A stretch of DNA of 41,763 bases, taken from contig JAUMVN010000003.1 in NCBI GenBank assembly GCA_030530145.1, forward strand, positions 87,037 through 128,799, in the 5' to 3' direction. Below the pieces are notes generated by a model. The model saw only the letters and a list, made by a program, of their open reading frames with translations. It was not told the DNA's origin and searched no databases. Below are positions 24,701 through 31,564 of this stretch, one piece after another. How positions within the stretch are numbered: the stretch's first letter is position 1; every line of letters begins with the position of its first letter. Made by a program: the position numbers and the translations under genes. Source of the stretch: Coriobacteriia bacterium (GTDB lineage: Bacteria > Actinomycetota > Coriobacteriia > Coriobacteriales > Atopobiaceae).

Positions 24701-26490
24701 TCGTCGCTCTTTTTCTCAAAGGTCTTCGACACGTAGATGCGCTCATCGGACGGGGTATAGGAGCCGTCGCCCTTGCCGGAAGGATACTTGTCGTCGCCCG
24801 GGGTCACGTCGACGGTGTTCTTCACCGGATCGGGGGAAGAGGTGTCCGTCATGGCGGTGTGGTACGTGACCGTGAGGCTCTGCTTGCCGATGCCGGAAGG
24901 CAGCGTGAAGGTGAGCGTCTTGCTGTTCGGGTCAACATCGCCGGACGCGATGGTCTTGCCGGACTCGTCGGTCACGACATACTGGGTGCCGGACTTGAAG
25001 GCGTGGCCGTCGCCGAGGGTGTCGGTGAAGGTGTAGCCACTCATGTCGGCCTTGAGGGTGCCGTTGTTGAGCTTAACGGTCCAAGTGATGTCGTCGTTGG
25101 TGCCGGAGGCCGACTTGCTCACCATGGAGTACTTGACCTTGGTGGGCCAAACCACAATCTCATCGTGCTTCTGCGGGTTCTCGGAACCCCAGCTCCAGGA
25201 GGCGGAGTTCTTGACGTTGTCGACTTCCTGGTTGTCCTTGAGGTCCTTGAGGGCGGAGTCCTTGATCTTTGTGGTGTAGGTAACGTAGTAGTCGCCCTGC
25301 GCGCGATCGCCGAGCGAGATGGTGGCAACCTGACCGTTGATGGTCACGGTCGGCTTCTCGCTCGTGGGGTTTCCATCCTTGTCACACATGGAGAAAGAGC
25401 CCTCGACGAAGGACAGGTTGTCGCCGATGGTGTCAGTGATAACAAGGTTCTTCGCGCCGGACGCGGAAGGCGAGACCTTGATGACCCAGGTGTAGGTGCC
25501 CTTCTCGGCGTCGTAGGCGCCGTTGTTGAGGGCCCACTTGGAACCGTCGACCTTCTCGTCCTTGGTGGGGATGGTGACCGTGGTGCCGGTGCCGGGGAAG
25601 ATGATGGTCGTCTTCTCGCCGTCGCCCTGCTTCTGGTTGGCGATCTTGAATTCAAAGCTGAAGTTAGCGGACAGCTCGGAGATGTGCTGGCTCAGCCACT
25701 CCTCGGAGAGCTTGATGACGACCTTGTTGTTCTTGATCTCCCAGGTGCCGGCAGCCCTGTTGTTCGAGTCATAAAGCGTGGCAGCATCGCGATCTGCCAC
25801 GGTGATTTCGCCCGGGATCTCGTAATAGACGTTCGGCTGGGCAAGCGTCGGGAGCTTGTTGGCGGCGAAGTCGACGTTGAACTTGCCGTACAGCGTGGTG
25901 TCCGCCGTGATGGCCTCGCCGTTGCAGGGCTTGGTGCCCGCGCTGTCGTAGGAGATGCTGACCGTAAGCGTGCCAGAGTTCTCGTCGATAAGGACCGGGT
26001 CGGCGTCGGGGTTGTACGCGCCGTCGGCATCGGCGAGCGCAATGCCCTCCTCGGCGCCGTTGACCTCACCATTGTCGGCGGCCGCGGCATCGTTGTTGAA
26101 AATGGAGGCAACGGGCTCGGCGGAGTTAGACTCGGACGCCCGCTCATCGTTGCCGGACGCGCCCTGATCGGCTACTTCGCCGTCAGACACACCATCTTCA
26201 TCAGAGGAAAGGGGGGGGGTAACAGAATTCTCGTTGTACTCGGACTGCTCATCAGCAGCACCGGTCTGGCCGTTGTCCACAGGCTGGACCTCGGCCTCGT
26301 CGCTCTGGGCGTCGGCGTCGTCGCTGTTGTTCGGCGACTCCTCCAAAGCCTGTGTGAGCTGCTCTTGGGCAGCGTTTTCAGCCGCCTGAGCGTAGGCGGT
26401 TTGGACGGGCGAGGCGTACATCTGTGCGACCATCACGGCCGATAGCAGCACAGACAGCGCCTTTTTGCCCATCTCACCTCTAACTTTCAC
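15760..26490 (-). CDS. Giant sortase-anchored fibrous adhesin with about 19 FctA-type isopeptide repeats
   Basis: A 3576-residue secreted protein. A signal peptide (residues 1–36, MKVRGEMGKKALSVLLSAVM to AYAQA) is followed by a ~140-residue acidic, disordered stretch. Residues ~170–1040 are several Ig-like/adhesin domains of the kind in sortase-anchored adhesins (ITDTIGDNLSFVEGSF, FTDTLGDGHAFKSG). A SpaA-like domain follows (VTKVAKEDTNKRLEGAEF with VKETKAPAGYEL, about 1045–1150). Residues ~1175–3535 are about 19 tandem domains of ~120 residues resembling the FctA/Spy0128 pilin fold. Each has Lys in a KTVNGG-like strand, Glu in HE(T/V)GH, and Asn or Asp in FxN/DTY, the triad for a spontaneous intramolecular isopeptide bond. 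The end is MPATG at 3542–3546, then a hydrophobic stretch and LRRRKHDEE: a sortase signal with Met for Leu. No sortase gene is nearby. A C9 tract at codons 91–94 could switch the gene off. The start is GTG with GAGGGGAG upstream; ATG at 26472 is an alternative. Confidence 0.95.
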   Translation of the reverse strand: MKVRGEMGKKALSVLLSAVMVAQMYASPVQTAYAQAAENAAQEQLTQALEESPNNSDDADAQSDEAEVQPVDNGQTGAADEQSEYNENSVTPPLSSDEDGVSDGEVADQGASGNDERASESNSAEPVASIFNNDAAAADNGEVNGAEEGIALADADGAYNPDADPVLIDENSGTLTVSISYDSAGTKPCNGEAITADTTLYGKFNVDFAANKLPTLAQPNVYYEIPGEITVADRDAATLYDSNNRAAGTWEIKNNKVVIKLSEEWLSQHISELSANFSFEFKIANQKQGDGEKTTIIFPGTGTTVTIPTKDEKVDGSKWALNNGAYDAEKGTYTWVIKVSPSASGAKNLVITDTIGDNLSFVEGSFSMCDKDGNPTSEKPTVTINGQVATISLGDRAQGDYYVTYTTKIKDSALKDLKDNQEVDNVKNSASWSWGSENPQKHDEIVVWPTKVKYSMVSKSASGTNDDITWTVKLNNGTLKADMSGYTFTDTLGDGHAFKSGTQYVVTDESGKTIASGDVDPNSKTLTFTLPSGIGKQSLTVTYHTAMTDTSSPDPVKNTVDVTPGDDKYPSGKGDGSYTPSDERIYVSKTFEKKSDDGATAQWSSIVYFSNMASVTDVSTVKWEDTISKSPYSDGFNPFVFSDVVLKTSKGNVALSEGVDYKISQNASTCTITFLKTDTVAGLVGKEDVVITYTTAPQKTGAVPSTGDRFTNTSTVYVNNVKKGSAEASYSIDGVPPVYKSNGTTSWDVNYDWGDGTTGAWVTSWKVVANTNGEWDKGVTDLGNAGITIKDTLPSGMTYVKDSAKYYLYGGLNGYNNSGYYTQSPTVTEESGVVSFAIPTSGVATDGHWVGRVEMTYQTAVKASDVPAGQSVVYTNTASAESGDTKFPAGSGSTTIENKVLDKTMAKSSADSSRVKYTIKVNEKALDLDSKSDILTLTDTMSSTLAYTNGSLKVVDASGNDITSSCPVTVENAVVDGQEKTVLTLTVPDAKALTVTYECSPIGAIGQTVTVSNSCSLNGITAKDTETSNKVIVQEADAGVVAVSYGLTVTKVAKEDTNKRLEGAEFTLYTVDKTTGELTESQVATTNEKGVVTFGTAANPLKVGTIYFVKETKAPAGYELSYDGTYMVFYPATATEQAKADFQAAYDAAVKLGHTPIVGTISDETHKYPGVSITAYDKKSTAATATPKVHKTVTGKASSEEYSFGLFAAKQVGEDWVKDGDAVETVTAKDNETASFSALSFKEEGTYHYVISETSELGSGWSNNGDVVVTIVVDKNANDELEATVYYSKSTTGVDAGVITNTYKATGSATLSAHKTVTGGTDATADKEFKFELYEGEGTTGTKLGTVTAKDGQTVDFSAVNYKLADAGKEFKYTIHETGQSGSGWTLAGDVTATVKVVDNGNGALGTTVTYSTATTDGSAALFTNKYATSGKATIDVYKTVNGSATAKPDEVFTFDLYEGEGTTGTKLDTVTLKTGETKSFQELTITEAGTKTYTVHEVGHNGNGWTAADDVNVTVTATDNGDGSLTTKVEYSNGTNAAAFNDTYEEATGSFQLNLEKTVNGAAPKDGETFEFSATSTDGGPALQNVTTDASGKASFAAVDLGDADAGKTYTYTISEVSNLDTTHWTKANDVTATVTVGTRGSDGKLPVTVKYSTGDTATYAAFDNTYATTGSADIKVSKTVVGGTEAVKDEVFTFELVNADNEVVSTVKAKAGETVTFEGVTYTTADAGKTYEYTVRETGHNDKGWTAQAETTATVKVTENADRSISATVTYGRGDGAATFTNTYATKGNATIDVYKTVNGGTEAKKGEKFTFQLLDSQKKVVDAVETEAGNKASFKNLEITGEGTWTYTVHEVGHDSDAWFAASDVTATVTAKDNGDGTLDVTVEYSNGTNAAAFDNTYAPTSASLEVQKTVNGGSINSDEKFEFQLYKANESGEKEGDALQTVTVDGSKSTDGKASFSAIDFDKVGTSYYVITESSTLDGDHWTKAGDVEVTVTVTRDATNKKLVASVDYSNGDDAAKFDNTYTDTAYANLFVNKKVVGGTDATKDESFEFSLYEADGYTVDAQGNVTAGIQIGNTVSVKADGTASFDALEYSLDDAGKTFNYVIHEVGHRTDGWTAAADVNVTVEVVQAADRSISTKVTYSNANEKGTAALFTNTYASSGEATISVYKTVNGGTEAKKGEKFTFDLYKADEDGNAEGNKLGTVETEAGKVASFENVKYTEAGTYYYVVKETGHDGKGWTAASDVKATVTVTDNGKGGLTAEVAYNNTAQGAAGFDDTYEATGSATVSVKKTVNQGTLTPDQEFTFGLFETDENGDKTGDALDTVSVKAGEAAKSFDALEYTFDEVGTHTYVISETSTLSDAWTKAADQKVTVTVTDNNDGTLSAAVAYDNDQKDAATFDNTYSSSVSAKLGVTKTVNGKDDIRDNEKFTFELQDSKGNKLAETTVDSKHHTASFDAQTYDKAGTYEYNVHETSQLGEGWTNASDQKVYVKVEADKNGNLSVTSVTYGDKKETITAGTTGEYDLVVNNTYATTTKATIDVNKTVVGGTEAVEGETFDFTLKKDDQTVDSVTGVEDGGTKSFKELSFDKAGTYEYVVTEDGHNDKGWTASGDVKVTVTVTENADRTLTATVKYGESDADTAAKFTNTYDAKGDATIKVEKTVNGGSMAAEGEEFTFDLYNAKQDKDGNWVKYGSVIQTDLKVKADGTASFDALSFSTLGGEGVTKVSNGDVLHFVIHETGHNNNGWTAADDVVATVTITEDGTKGTLSAIVAYSNGTNAAAFDDTYTEGTSAQLKATKTLTGRDAEADEFEFRVYALDGQGNKVGDPVATAKNVAAKDGAVSDVTFPAISYDTIGTYSYQIEELVGTNGKVGYDKTTYKATVKVTKDAATGKLSADVKYFNADGTERTEAPAFKNTFSYDGVTADVEATKSLAGANIADYNGKFEFELRSDDGATLYATATNDAKGFVNFTPNFTKAGTYIYKILEKTGIDTGMFYDGNYYFVEIAVSGDTSKLTVDSVTYLASDGETVVDQKDVVFSNTKSTATAEVKVDKTVNGVKNGGVTEKFTFELIDNDDNDKSLGTVTVDGTSTATFEGLTYDTTGDHHYTVHETSDLGDGWFNAGDVKVTVHVTRDEDNKKLVATVDYGDKTVDAAKFDNIHNTESAELKLYKTINGGDIAEGEKFTFTLLDEDGNRIGEEKVADKTNPVATFDKIDYETAGTYTYTIHETTELTDGWTNDADVTVTVTVVRDEESKTLKVESIDYGERAYEHNGQTMAHFDDKYSTTVDSGLEVNKKVNGGTDAVAGETFDFVLKDKDGNQVSEAHAKAGETVPFEGVTYTTDDAGKTFEYTITEVGHNENGWTADSDVTVTVKVTQNADRSLKVERTYSRGTNVAEFTNTYATAGEVTLSLYKTINGQSSDIDFGDEEFTFTLIDPSGKTLELVSTTVGQVASFSPLPITGEGTWAYTIHELGHRTNGWEADADVVAVVTAKDKGDGTLDISVKYSRVDGVHDAAWFDNKYTGVRDENDKKSESGKSGKAMPATGDVALNYAPFAIAGGTALVAFGLRRRKHDEE
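15910..22980 (-). repeat. Tandem array of about 19 FctA-type domain repeats (coding)
   Basis: By hand I count 19 units averaging about 124 codons, each beginning near a (Y/H/E)KTVNGG-like strand and ending near F(D/T)N(T/K)YA. The first lysine is residue 1191 (codon at 22918–22920). Units are clearly diverged from each other in both protein and DNA, though short blocks such as GGTEAKKGEKFTF and YSNGTNAAAF recur almost identically between units, suggesting duplication or recombination within the array. Units 14 and 15 (around 17.4–18.1 kb) are the most divergent. Confidence 0.85.
26211..26219 (-). repeat. C9 homopolymer inside the adhesin reading frame
   Basis: Nine consecutive C on the coding strand across codons 91–94 (Thr-Pro-Pro-Leu). 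Removing one C leads to a TAG within about 13 codons past the tract, and adding one gives TGA within three codons. Slipped-strand mispairing would therefore switch the protein off cleanly. As given, the frame is open (ON). Confidence 0.85.
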
Positions 26491-26736
26491 AGTCTCTCCC
26501 CTCGTTCAGGATGGTTAGACCACGTGCCTAGAACAGCATTCGGCGATTTTTCGCATAGCTGTCCTACCTACATATACGGACTCAATTTTGCCGTTATAGG
26601 GGAAGTGAATTCCCGAAACTCTAGCGCAGTCAATGAAATTTAGACCTACCGCTCTTGCCTTACCTTCCTAGTGTGATTCCGATGACCGACCCTTGCGGAG
26701 GCGCGCCATATCCCCTATGTTGAACAGCATCTTCTT

Positions 26737-26764
26737 CCCCCCCCCATGAATTCCGAAGGAATTC
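26737..26764. repeat. Upstream nine-base C run next to a short palindrome
   Basis: C9 on the plus strand (G9 on the adhesin's coding strand) at 26737–26745, about 250 bp before the adhesin start, abutting GAATTCC-GAA-GGAATTC (26748–26764). Length changes here could alter spacing in the regulatory region or frame in a short upstream open frame that begins at the ATG whose G opens the run. Confidence 0.6.
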
Positions 26765-26882
26765 TGTAAGACAGCGGTTAGACTGCGGTTGAATTCGTAG
26801 TCCCAAACGCTTATAAACACACCTTTACACCGGCAGTTTTTTGAGTTTGTTTCTTCTTACCGTCATTCATCAGTTTGGCTTA

Positions 26883-27206
26883 TTAATTTATATTGATTCG
26901 TTCCTCTAATTTTGTATTGCAATTTGAAGGGTCCCGGAGATGCGCCTTGTTATTCTTCAGAGTTCGCGCTTGCACCTGTCTCAGGTGACCAATACTCCTG
27001 GCATATGCTCCACAGTTTCGCCACATACCTAAACTCCATCCCTTTAATTTGCCATCCTCGCCAACAAGCAAATTACACCCAGGGGAAAAGATTACCAAAT
27101 CGAAAGCCAACACCCAGAAAACAATGCCGGGCAACGGAAACGCCACCAAGAAATCTTCCGTCCATATCGGGCGCCCGCACGAACTCGCCAAGGACGCTCG
27201 CGTCAT
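26883..27206 (-). CDS. Possible small membrane protein, unrecognised
   Basis: A 107-codon open frame from an ATG at 27206 (in-frame TTG at 27266). One strongly hydrophobic segment (FLVAFPLPGIVFWVLAFDLVIF) lies near residues 19–40, and the tail is polar and Lys/Asn-rich (KNNKAHLRDPSNCNTKLEE). The binding site (GGAAGG) is too close to the ATG to be convincing. It lies in the AT-richer gap after typA. It could be a real small gene, a decayed remnant, or chance. I do not recognise it. Confidence 0.25.
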   Translation of the reverse strand: MTRASLASSCGRPIWTEDFLVAFPLPGIVFWVLAFDLVIFSPGCNLLVGEDGKLKGWSLGMWRNCGAYARSIGHLRQVQARTLKNNKAHLRDPSNCNTKLEERININ

Positions 27207-27269
27207 CACCTTCCGCCTTTTCTCCGCGATCGCCGACGCCTTTGAGTTCGTACGCAGCTGTGACAATTA

Positions 27270-27311
27270 CGAGAAACCCCAAACACCCTCATGGATGTTT
27301 GGGGTTTCTCG
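27270..27311 (-). terminator. Terminator after typA
   Basis: A perfect 16-bp stem (CGAGAAACCCCAAACA and its complement) with a 10-base loop, about 40 bp beyond the typA stop. The minus side continues TAATTG and the plus side ATTTTACG, so the U tract is weak in the typA direction. Confidence 0.75.
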
Positions 27312-27351
27312 ATTTTACGAGCAGGCGGCGTTCTATGGGGTGGCAGGCACC

Positions 27352-29190
<1,839 letters not shown>

Positions 29191-29236
29191 ATGTCCCTCT
29201 CGATGTCTTTATGCCTCTTTTTTCGGCAACTGGGGG

Positions 29237-29242
29237 ATTATA
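29237..29242 (-). promoter_or_regulatory. Candidate -10 element (TATAAT) for typA
   Basis: A consensus TATAAT on the minus strand about 47 bp before the typA ATG. Only a weak -35 (TTCTCA, spacing about 15) is visible. Confidence 0.55.
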
Positions 29243-29310
29243 CAGCGCGAACGGCAGTGAGAAGGGCTCACAGGCCCCTCCTCACGGCTTCTCCAGCGCT
29301 CTTGTAGGGC

Positions 29311-29338
29311 AACGGGCGCGGACTCGCTGCCGCCCGTT
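29311..29338 (-). terminator. Stem-loop at the end of the 142-residue hypothetical gene
   Basis: An 8-bp stem (AACGGGCG/CGCCCGTT) with a 12-base loop, overlapping the stop codon at 29337. No U tract follows on the minus strand. It is a possible factor-assisted terminator. Confidence 0.4.
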
Positions 29339-29765
29339 AACCGAGCAGCGGCTCGACCTCCCCGGCGGGCTCGGGCGCGGTCCACCCGAAGGTGTCCTCG
29401 TCCCCCGTGACGTCGACGAGCGAGAAGGCCGAGTAGCTGCGGTAGCCGCGCTCGCCGAACTCGAGGATGACGGCGTCCTGGTAGGCGCCGGCCTCGTCGG
29501 CGATGGCGCCGCGGTAGGCGAGCGCCGCGCGAACGACCTCAGGGCCCGCCTCGGCGGCCTTCTTGTGAGCACCCTCGAGGCACTCCTCGGCGCCGTCCTC
29601 GGCAAACTCGAAGCTCGCGACCTCGCCGGACTCGTCGCCGAGGGCAAGAAGCACATGCAGCTCCTCGCCGACGGCGAGCACATCGAGCGCCTTGCCCAGA
29701 AGCGCGCTCGCCAGCTGGTCGGTCTTCTCGGAGACGCCCTCGCGGAGCTCGTCGTTGTTCGCCAC
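29337..29765 (-). CDS. Small acidic cytoplasmic protein, hypothetical
   Basis: 142 residues from a GTG at 29765, with GGAAGGG seven bases upstream. An in-frame extension further up has no binding site and runs into the toxin gene. The sequence is mixed and acidic (ASALLGKALDVLAVGEELHVLLAL, AYRGAIADEAGAYQDAVILEFGERG, then FGWTAPEPAGEVEPLLG). It has no membrane segment, signal peptide or cysteine motif. The alternation suggests a compact alpha/beta fold. I do not recognise the family. It lies 146 bp upstream of typA and 49 bp after the toxin gene, on the same strand. Confidence 0.75.
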   Translation of the reverse strand: MANNDELREGVSEKTDQLASALLGKALDVLAVGEELHVLLALGDESGEVASFEFAEDGAEECLEGAHKKAAEAGPEVVRAALAYRGAIADEAGAYQDAVILEFGERGYRSYSAFSLVDVTGDEDTFGWTAPEPAGEVEPLLG

Positions 29766-29814
29766 TGCCAATCCCTTCCTCGGTGTTTCTTTCCAGCATC
29801 CTACCGCAAGGCGG

Positions 29815-30150
29815 CTACTCGCCGGCAAACGCTGCCCAGTTCGTCTTTTCCGGATCGGCCAGCTTATGGCGAATCGTATAAAGCCTGACCTCCTCCTCAT
29901 CATCCCTGACAGCGTAGAACATGAGGTAATTCCCAACAGGCGTTGCCCTCATTTCGATCCCAGAGAGTTTCGACACCTCCTCCTTCACGGGGCACATCCT
30001 CGGAAATTCCGCCAACAGATGCATCGCCCCCTCAATGTCTCTCAATAGCCGGGCCGCGGCTTTGCCGGAAGGGTCGCAGCCGTTCATGAAGTCGAGCGCA
30101 TCGTTCAGGCATCCCTCGAAGCCGGGAACGGCAGAAACTTTAAAGGCCAT
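29815..30150 (-). CDS. ParE/RelE-superfamily toxin
   Basis: 111 residues. MAFKVSAVPGFEGCLNDALDFM, ARLLRDIEGAMHLLAEFPRMCP, then MRATPVGNYLMFYAVRDDEEEVRLYTIRHKLAD follow the ParE/RelE plan: an N-terminal helix pair, then a beta-sheet ending near an Arg-His segment. ParE proteins poison gyrase and RelE proteins cut ribosome-bound mRNA; the sequence does not settle which. It overlaps the upstream antitoxin gene by 11 bp, the classic translational coupling of such pairs. Confidence 0.82.
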   Translation of the reverse strand: MAFKVSAVPGFEGCLNDALDFMNGCDPSGKAAARLLRDIEGAMHLLAEFPRMCPVKEEVSKLSGIEMRATPVGNYLMFYAVRDDEEEVRLYTIRHKLADPEKTNWAAFAGE

Positions 30151-30442
30151 AACGCACCTTCATCCGATCAATCATCTCGAAGGCATCGAAGGACTCGCCG
30201 TTCTCATACTCACGCTGCGCCTCGCGGAGCTCCGCCACCGTCTCCTCGAGCTCTCGCTTGCGCGCCGCGCGGGCGGCCTCGACCTCGCGGACAACCTTGT
30301 CGTAGCGCTGGAAGGTCTCCATACTCATGATGGCCATGTCGCCATAGCCGTTCTTGGTCACGTAGATCGGCTCGTCGAGCTCGTGGCATTTCTCGGAGAT
30401 GGCTGCGGTGTTCTTCAGCTCTTTAATCGGCACGATGGTCAT
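30140..30442 (-). CDS. Phd/YefM-type antitoxin
   Basis: 100 residues from the ATG at 30442 (GAAAGGGG upstream; an in-frame ATG at 30475 lacks one). The start MTIVPIKELKNTAAISEKCH with DEPIYVTKNGYGDMAIMSMETF is the Phd/YefM DNA-binding fold. The rest (REVEAARAARKRELEETVAE and on) is a charged helix that should wrap and neutralise the toxin. An inverted repeat overlapping a candidate -10 just upstream fits autorepression by the toxin–antitoxin complex. Confidence 0.85.
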   Translation of the reverse strand: MTIVPIKELKNTAAISEKCHELDEPIYVTKNGYGDMAIMSMETFQRYDKVVREVEAARAARKRELEETVAELREAQREYENGESFDAFEMIDRMKVRYGL

Positions 30443-30456
30443 GTCAGCCCCTTTCC

Positions 30457-30493
30457 TGGCCATAATAGTGGCCAAATCATATCACGCCACTAT
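30457..30493. promoter_or_regulatory. Operator-like inverted repeats upstream of the toxin–antitoxin pair
   Basis: Two nested symmetric elements: TGGCCA-N6-TGGCCA (30457–30474) and ATAGTGGC-N13-GCCACTAT (30465–30493). A minus-strand TATGAT, a candidate -10, lies between the arms at 30476–30481. This arrangement suits autoregulation by the antitoxin. Confidence 0.55.
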
Positions 30494-30497
30494 AAAG

Positions 30498-30527
30498 AAA
30501 AACCGCCGGGCTAAACGGCTCCGGCGG
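30498..30527 (-). terminator. Terminator after tRNA-Ala
   Basis: A 7-bp stem (CCGCCGG/CCGGCGG) followed on the minus strand by TTTTTC, 13 bp past the tRNA end. Confidence 0.82.
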
Positions 30528-30539
30528 CGTCAAATCCTA

Positions 30540-30615
30540 TGGTGGAGACTATGGGGTTCGAACCCACGACCTCAGGCTTGCAAAGCCCGCGCTCTCCCAG
30601 CTGAGCTAAGTCCCC
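30540..30615 (-). tRNA. tRNA-Ala(TGC)
   Basis: A minus-strand cloverleaf with acceptor GGGGACT, T-loop TTCGAAC, and an encoded CCA. The anticodon loop is TTTGCAA, giving anticodon TGC. Confidence 0.96.
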
Positions 30616-30645
30616 AACTGCGCGGTCATCTTTTAAAAAGAATAA

Positions 30646-30680
30646 CCGCCCCAGCGGCGACTCGGCTAACGCTGGGGCGG
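30646..30680 (-). terminator. Terminator between tRNA-Ile and tRNA-Ala
   Basis: A perfect 11-bp stem (CCGCCCCAGCG/CGCTGGGGCGG) followed on the minus strand by TTATTCTTTTT. It sits between the two tRNA genes, with only 30 bp left before tRNA-Ala. Confidence 0.8.
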
Positions 30681-30699
30681 CTATTGCCAAGAAAAAAGA

Positions 30700-30776
30700 T
30701 GGTGGGCCTGACAAGGTTCGAACTTGTGACCTCCCGGTTATCAGCCGGACGCTCTGACCAACTGAGCTACAGGCCC
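30700..30776 (-). tRNA. tRNA-Ile(GAT)
   Basis: A minus-strand cloverleaf with acceptor GGGCCTG/CAGGCCC, D-loop AGCTCAGTTGG, T-loop TTCGAAC and an encoded CCA. The anticodon loop CTGATAA gives anticodon GAT. Confidence 0.96.
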
Positions 30777-30923
30777 AACGCGAGAAGATATATTACGCGG
30801 CACCCCCACACCCGTCAACTACTTTTTTGAAAAAAATCGAGCGACTTTTTCGGGCGCCCTTGCGCGGCCCCCTCGGACGGGTACGATTACGCAGCATAGA
30901 ACCCAAGTACTAAGGACTCAGCT

Positions 30924-31460
30924 TTGCCATTCAAGGACATGGACATCAAGACCATCGCCATGGGGGCGGGCCCCATCCCCTCCTTCGTCGTGCTCGAGCA
31001 GCGCGAGGGCGAGAAGCCCTCCGACGAGGCCGACGGCGCGCCGGCAAAGAAGCGCCGGCGCGTGCCCATCCGCATCGGGTCGGTCGAGGCGGCCGCCATC
31101 AGCATGGGCGTCGAGAAGAGCCGAGAGCGACGCCCCATGACCCACGACCTCCTCAAGTCGACGCTCGACGCCCTCGGCGCCGAGCTCCTCTCCGTCAGGA
31201 TCACCAAGGTCTCGGGCACCACGTTCTACGCCCAGCTCGTCCTGCGCGCCGCCGACGGCGCCGAGACGCTCGTCGACGCCCGCCCCTCCGACGCCATCGC
31301 GCTCGCCGTCCGCTGCGGCGTGAAGATTCTCGCCGACGAGGACGTCATCCGCACCGCTTCGATGTTCGACTTCAAGGGGGTCAAGGAGGCTGAGCAGGCG
31401 GCGGAGATGGCCGACTTCCATGAGTTCGTCGAGCACCTCTCGCCCGAGGACTTCGAGTAG
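30924..31460 (+). CDS. Bifunctional nuclease (BFN/DUF151) family protein
   Basis: 178 residues. The core VPIRIGSVEAAAISMGVEK, then RPMTHDLLKSTLDALGAELLS, TTFYAQLVLR and DARPSDAIALAVRCGVKILAD is the DUF151 (bifunctional nuclease) signature. Some members have reported RNase and DNase activity, but most are untested. The region KKRRRVP near residue 42 is an unusual basic insertion. The start is TTG with AAGGA seven bases upstream; the ATG at 30939 is an alternative but lies too close to its own AAGGA. The gene is on the plus strand, against the trend, and converges on gyrA at a shared terminator. Confidence 0.88.
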   Translation: MPFKDMDIKTIAMGAGPIPSFVVLEQREGEKPSDEADGAPAKKRRRVPIRIGSVEAAAISMGVEKSRERRPMTHDLLKSTLDALGAELLSVRITKVSGTTFYAQLVLRAADGAETLVDARPSDAIALAVRCGVKILADEDVIRTASMFDFKGVKEAEQAAEMADFHEFVEHLSPEDFE

Positions 31461-31500
31461 CGCTCAGGGCGCGCCGAGCTGGCCCATGCCCAATAACAAA

Positions 31501-31532
31501 GGGGTCCCGCACCGATGCCGGCGCGGGACCCC
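31501..31532. terminator. Bidirectional terminator between the BFN gene and gyrA
   Basis: A 10-bp stem (GGGGTCCCGC/GCGGGACCCC). It is followed by TCTTTC on the plus strand and TTTGTTATT on the minus strand, between convergent stop codons. Confidence 0.88.
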
Positions 31533-31564
31533 TCTTTCATGCCCTGCGGGCCTCCAGAGGCCCC

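Larger units (their letters stand above)
26491..27351. other. 861-bp lower-GC gap upstream of the giant adhesin gene
   Basis: This is the longest stretch without a convincing gene. It is visibly richer in A/T than the flanks, most strongly at about 26850–26925. It holds a C9 run (26737–26745), a GAATTCC/GGAATTC palindrome (26748–26764), a weak minus-strand open frame (26883–27206) and the typA terminator (27270–27311). The adhesin promoter must lie within it. TATAAC and TATATG elements at about 26560–26600 are candidates, but none has a good -35. Confidence 0.6.

Noticed and set aside
29766..29936. Longer start for the 142-residue hypothetical protein
   Set aside because: The extension overlaps the toxin gene and has no ribosome binding site, while the GTG at 29765 has GGAAGGG at good spacing.
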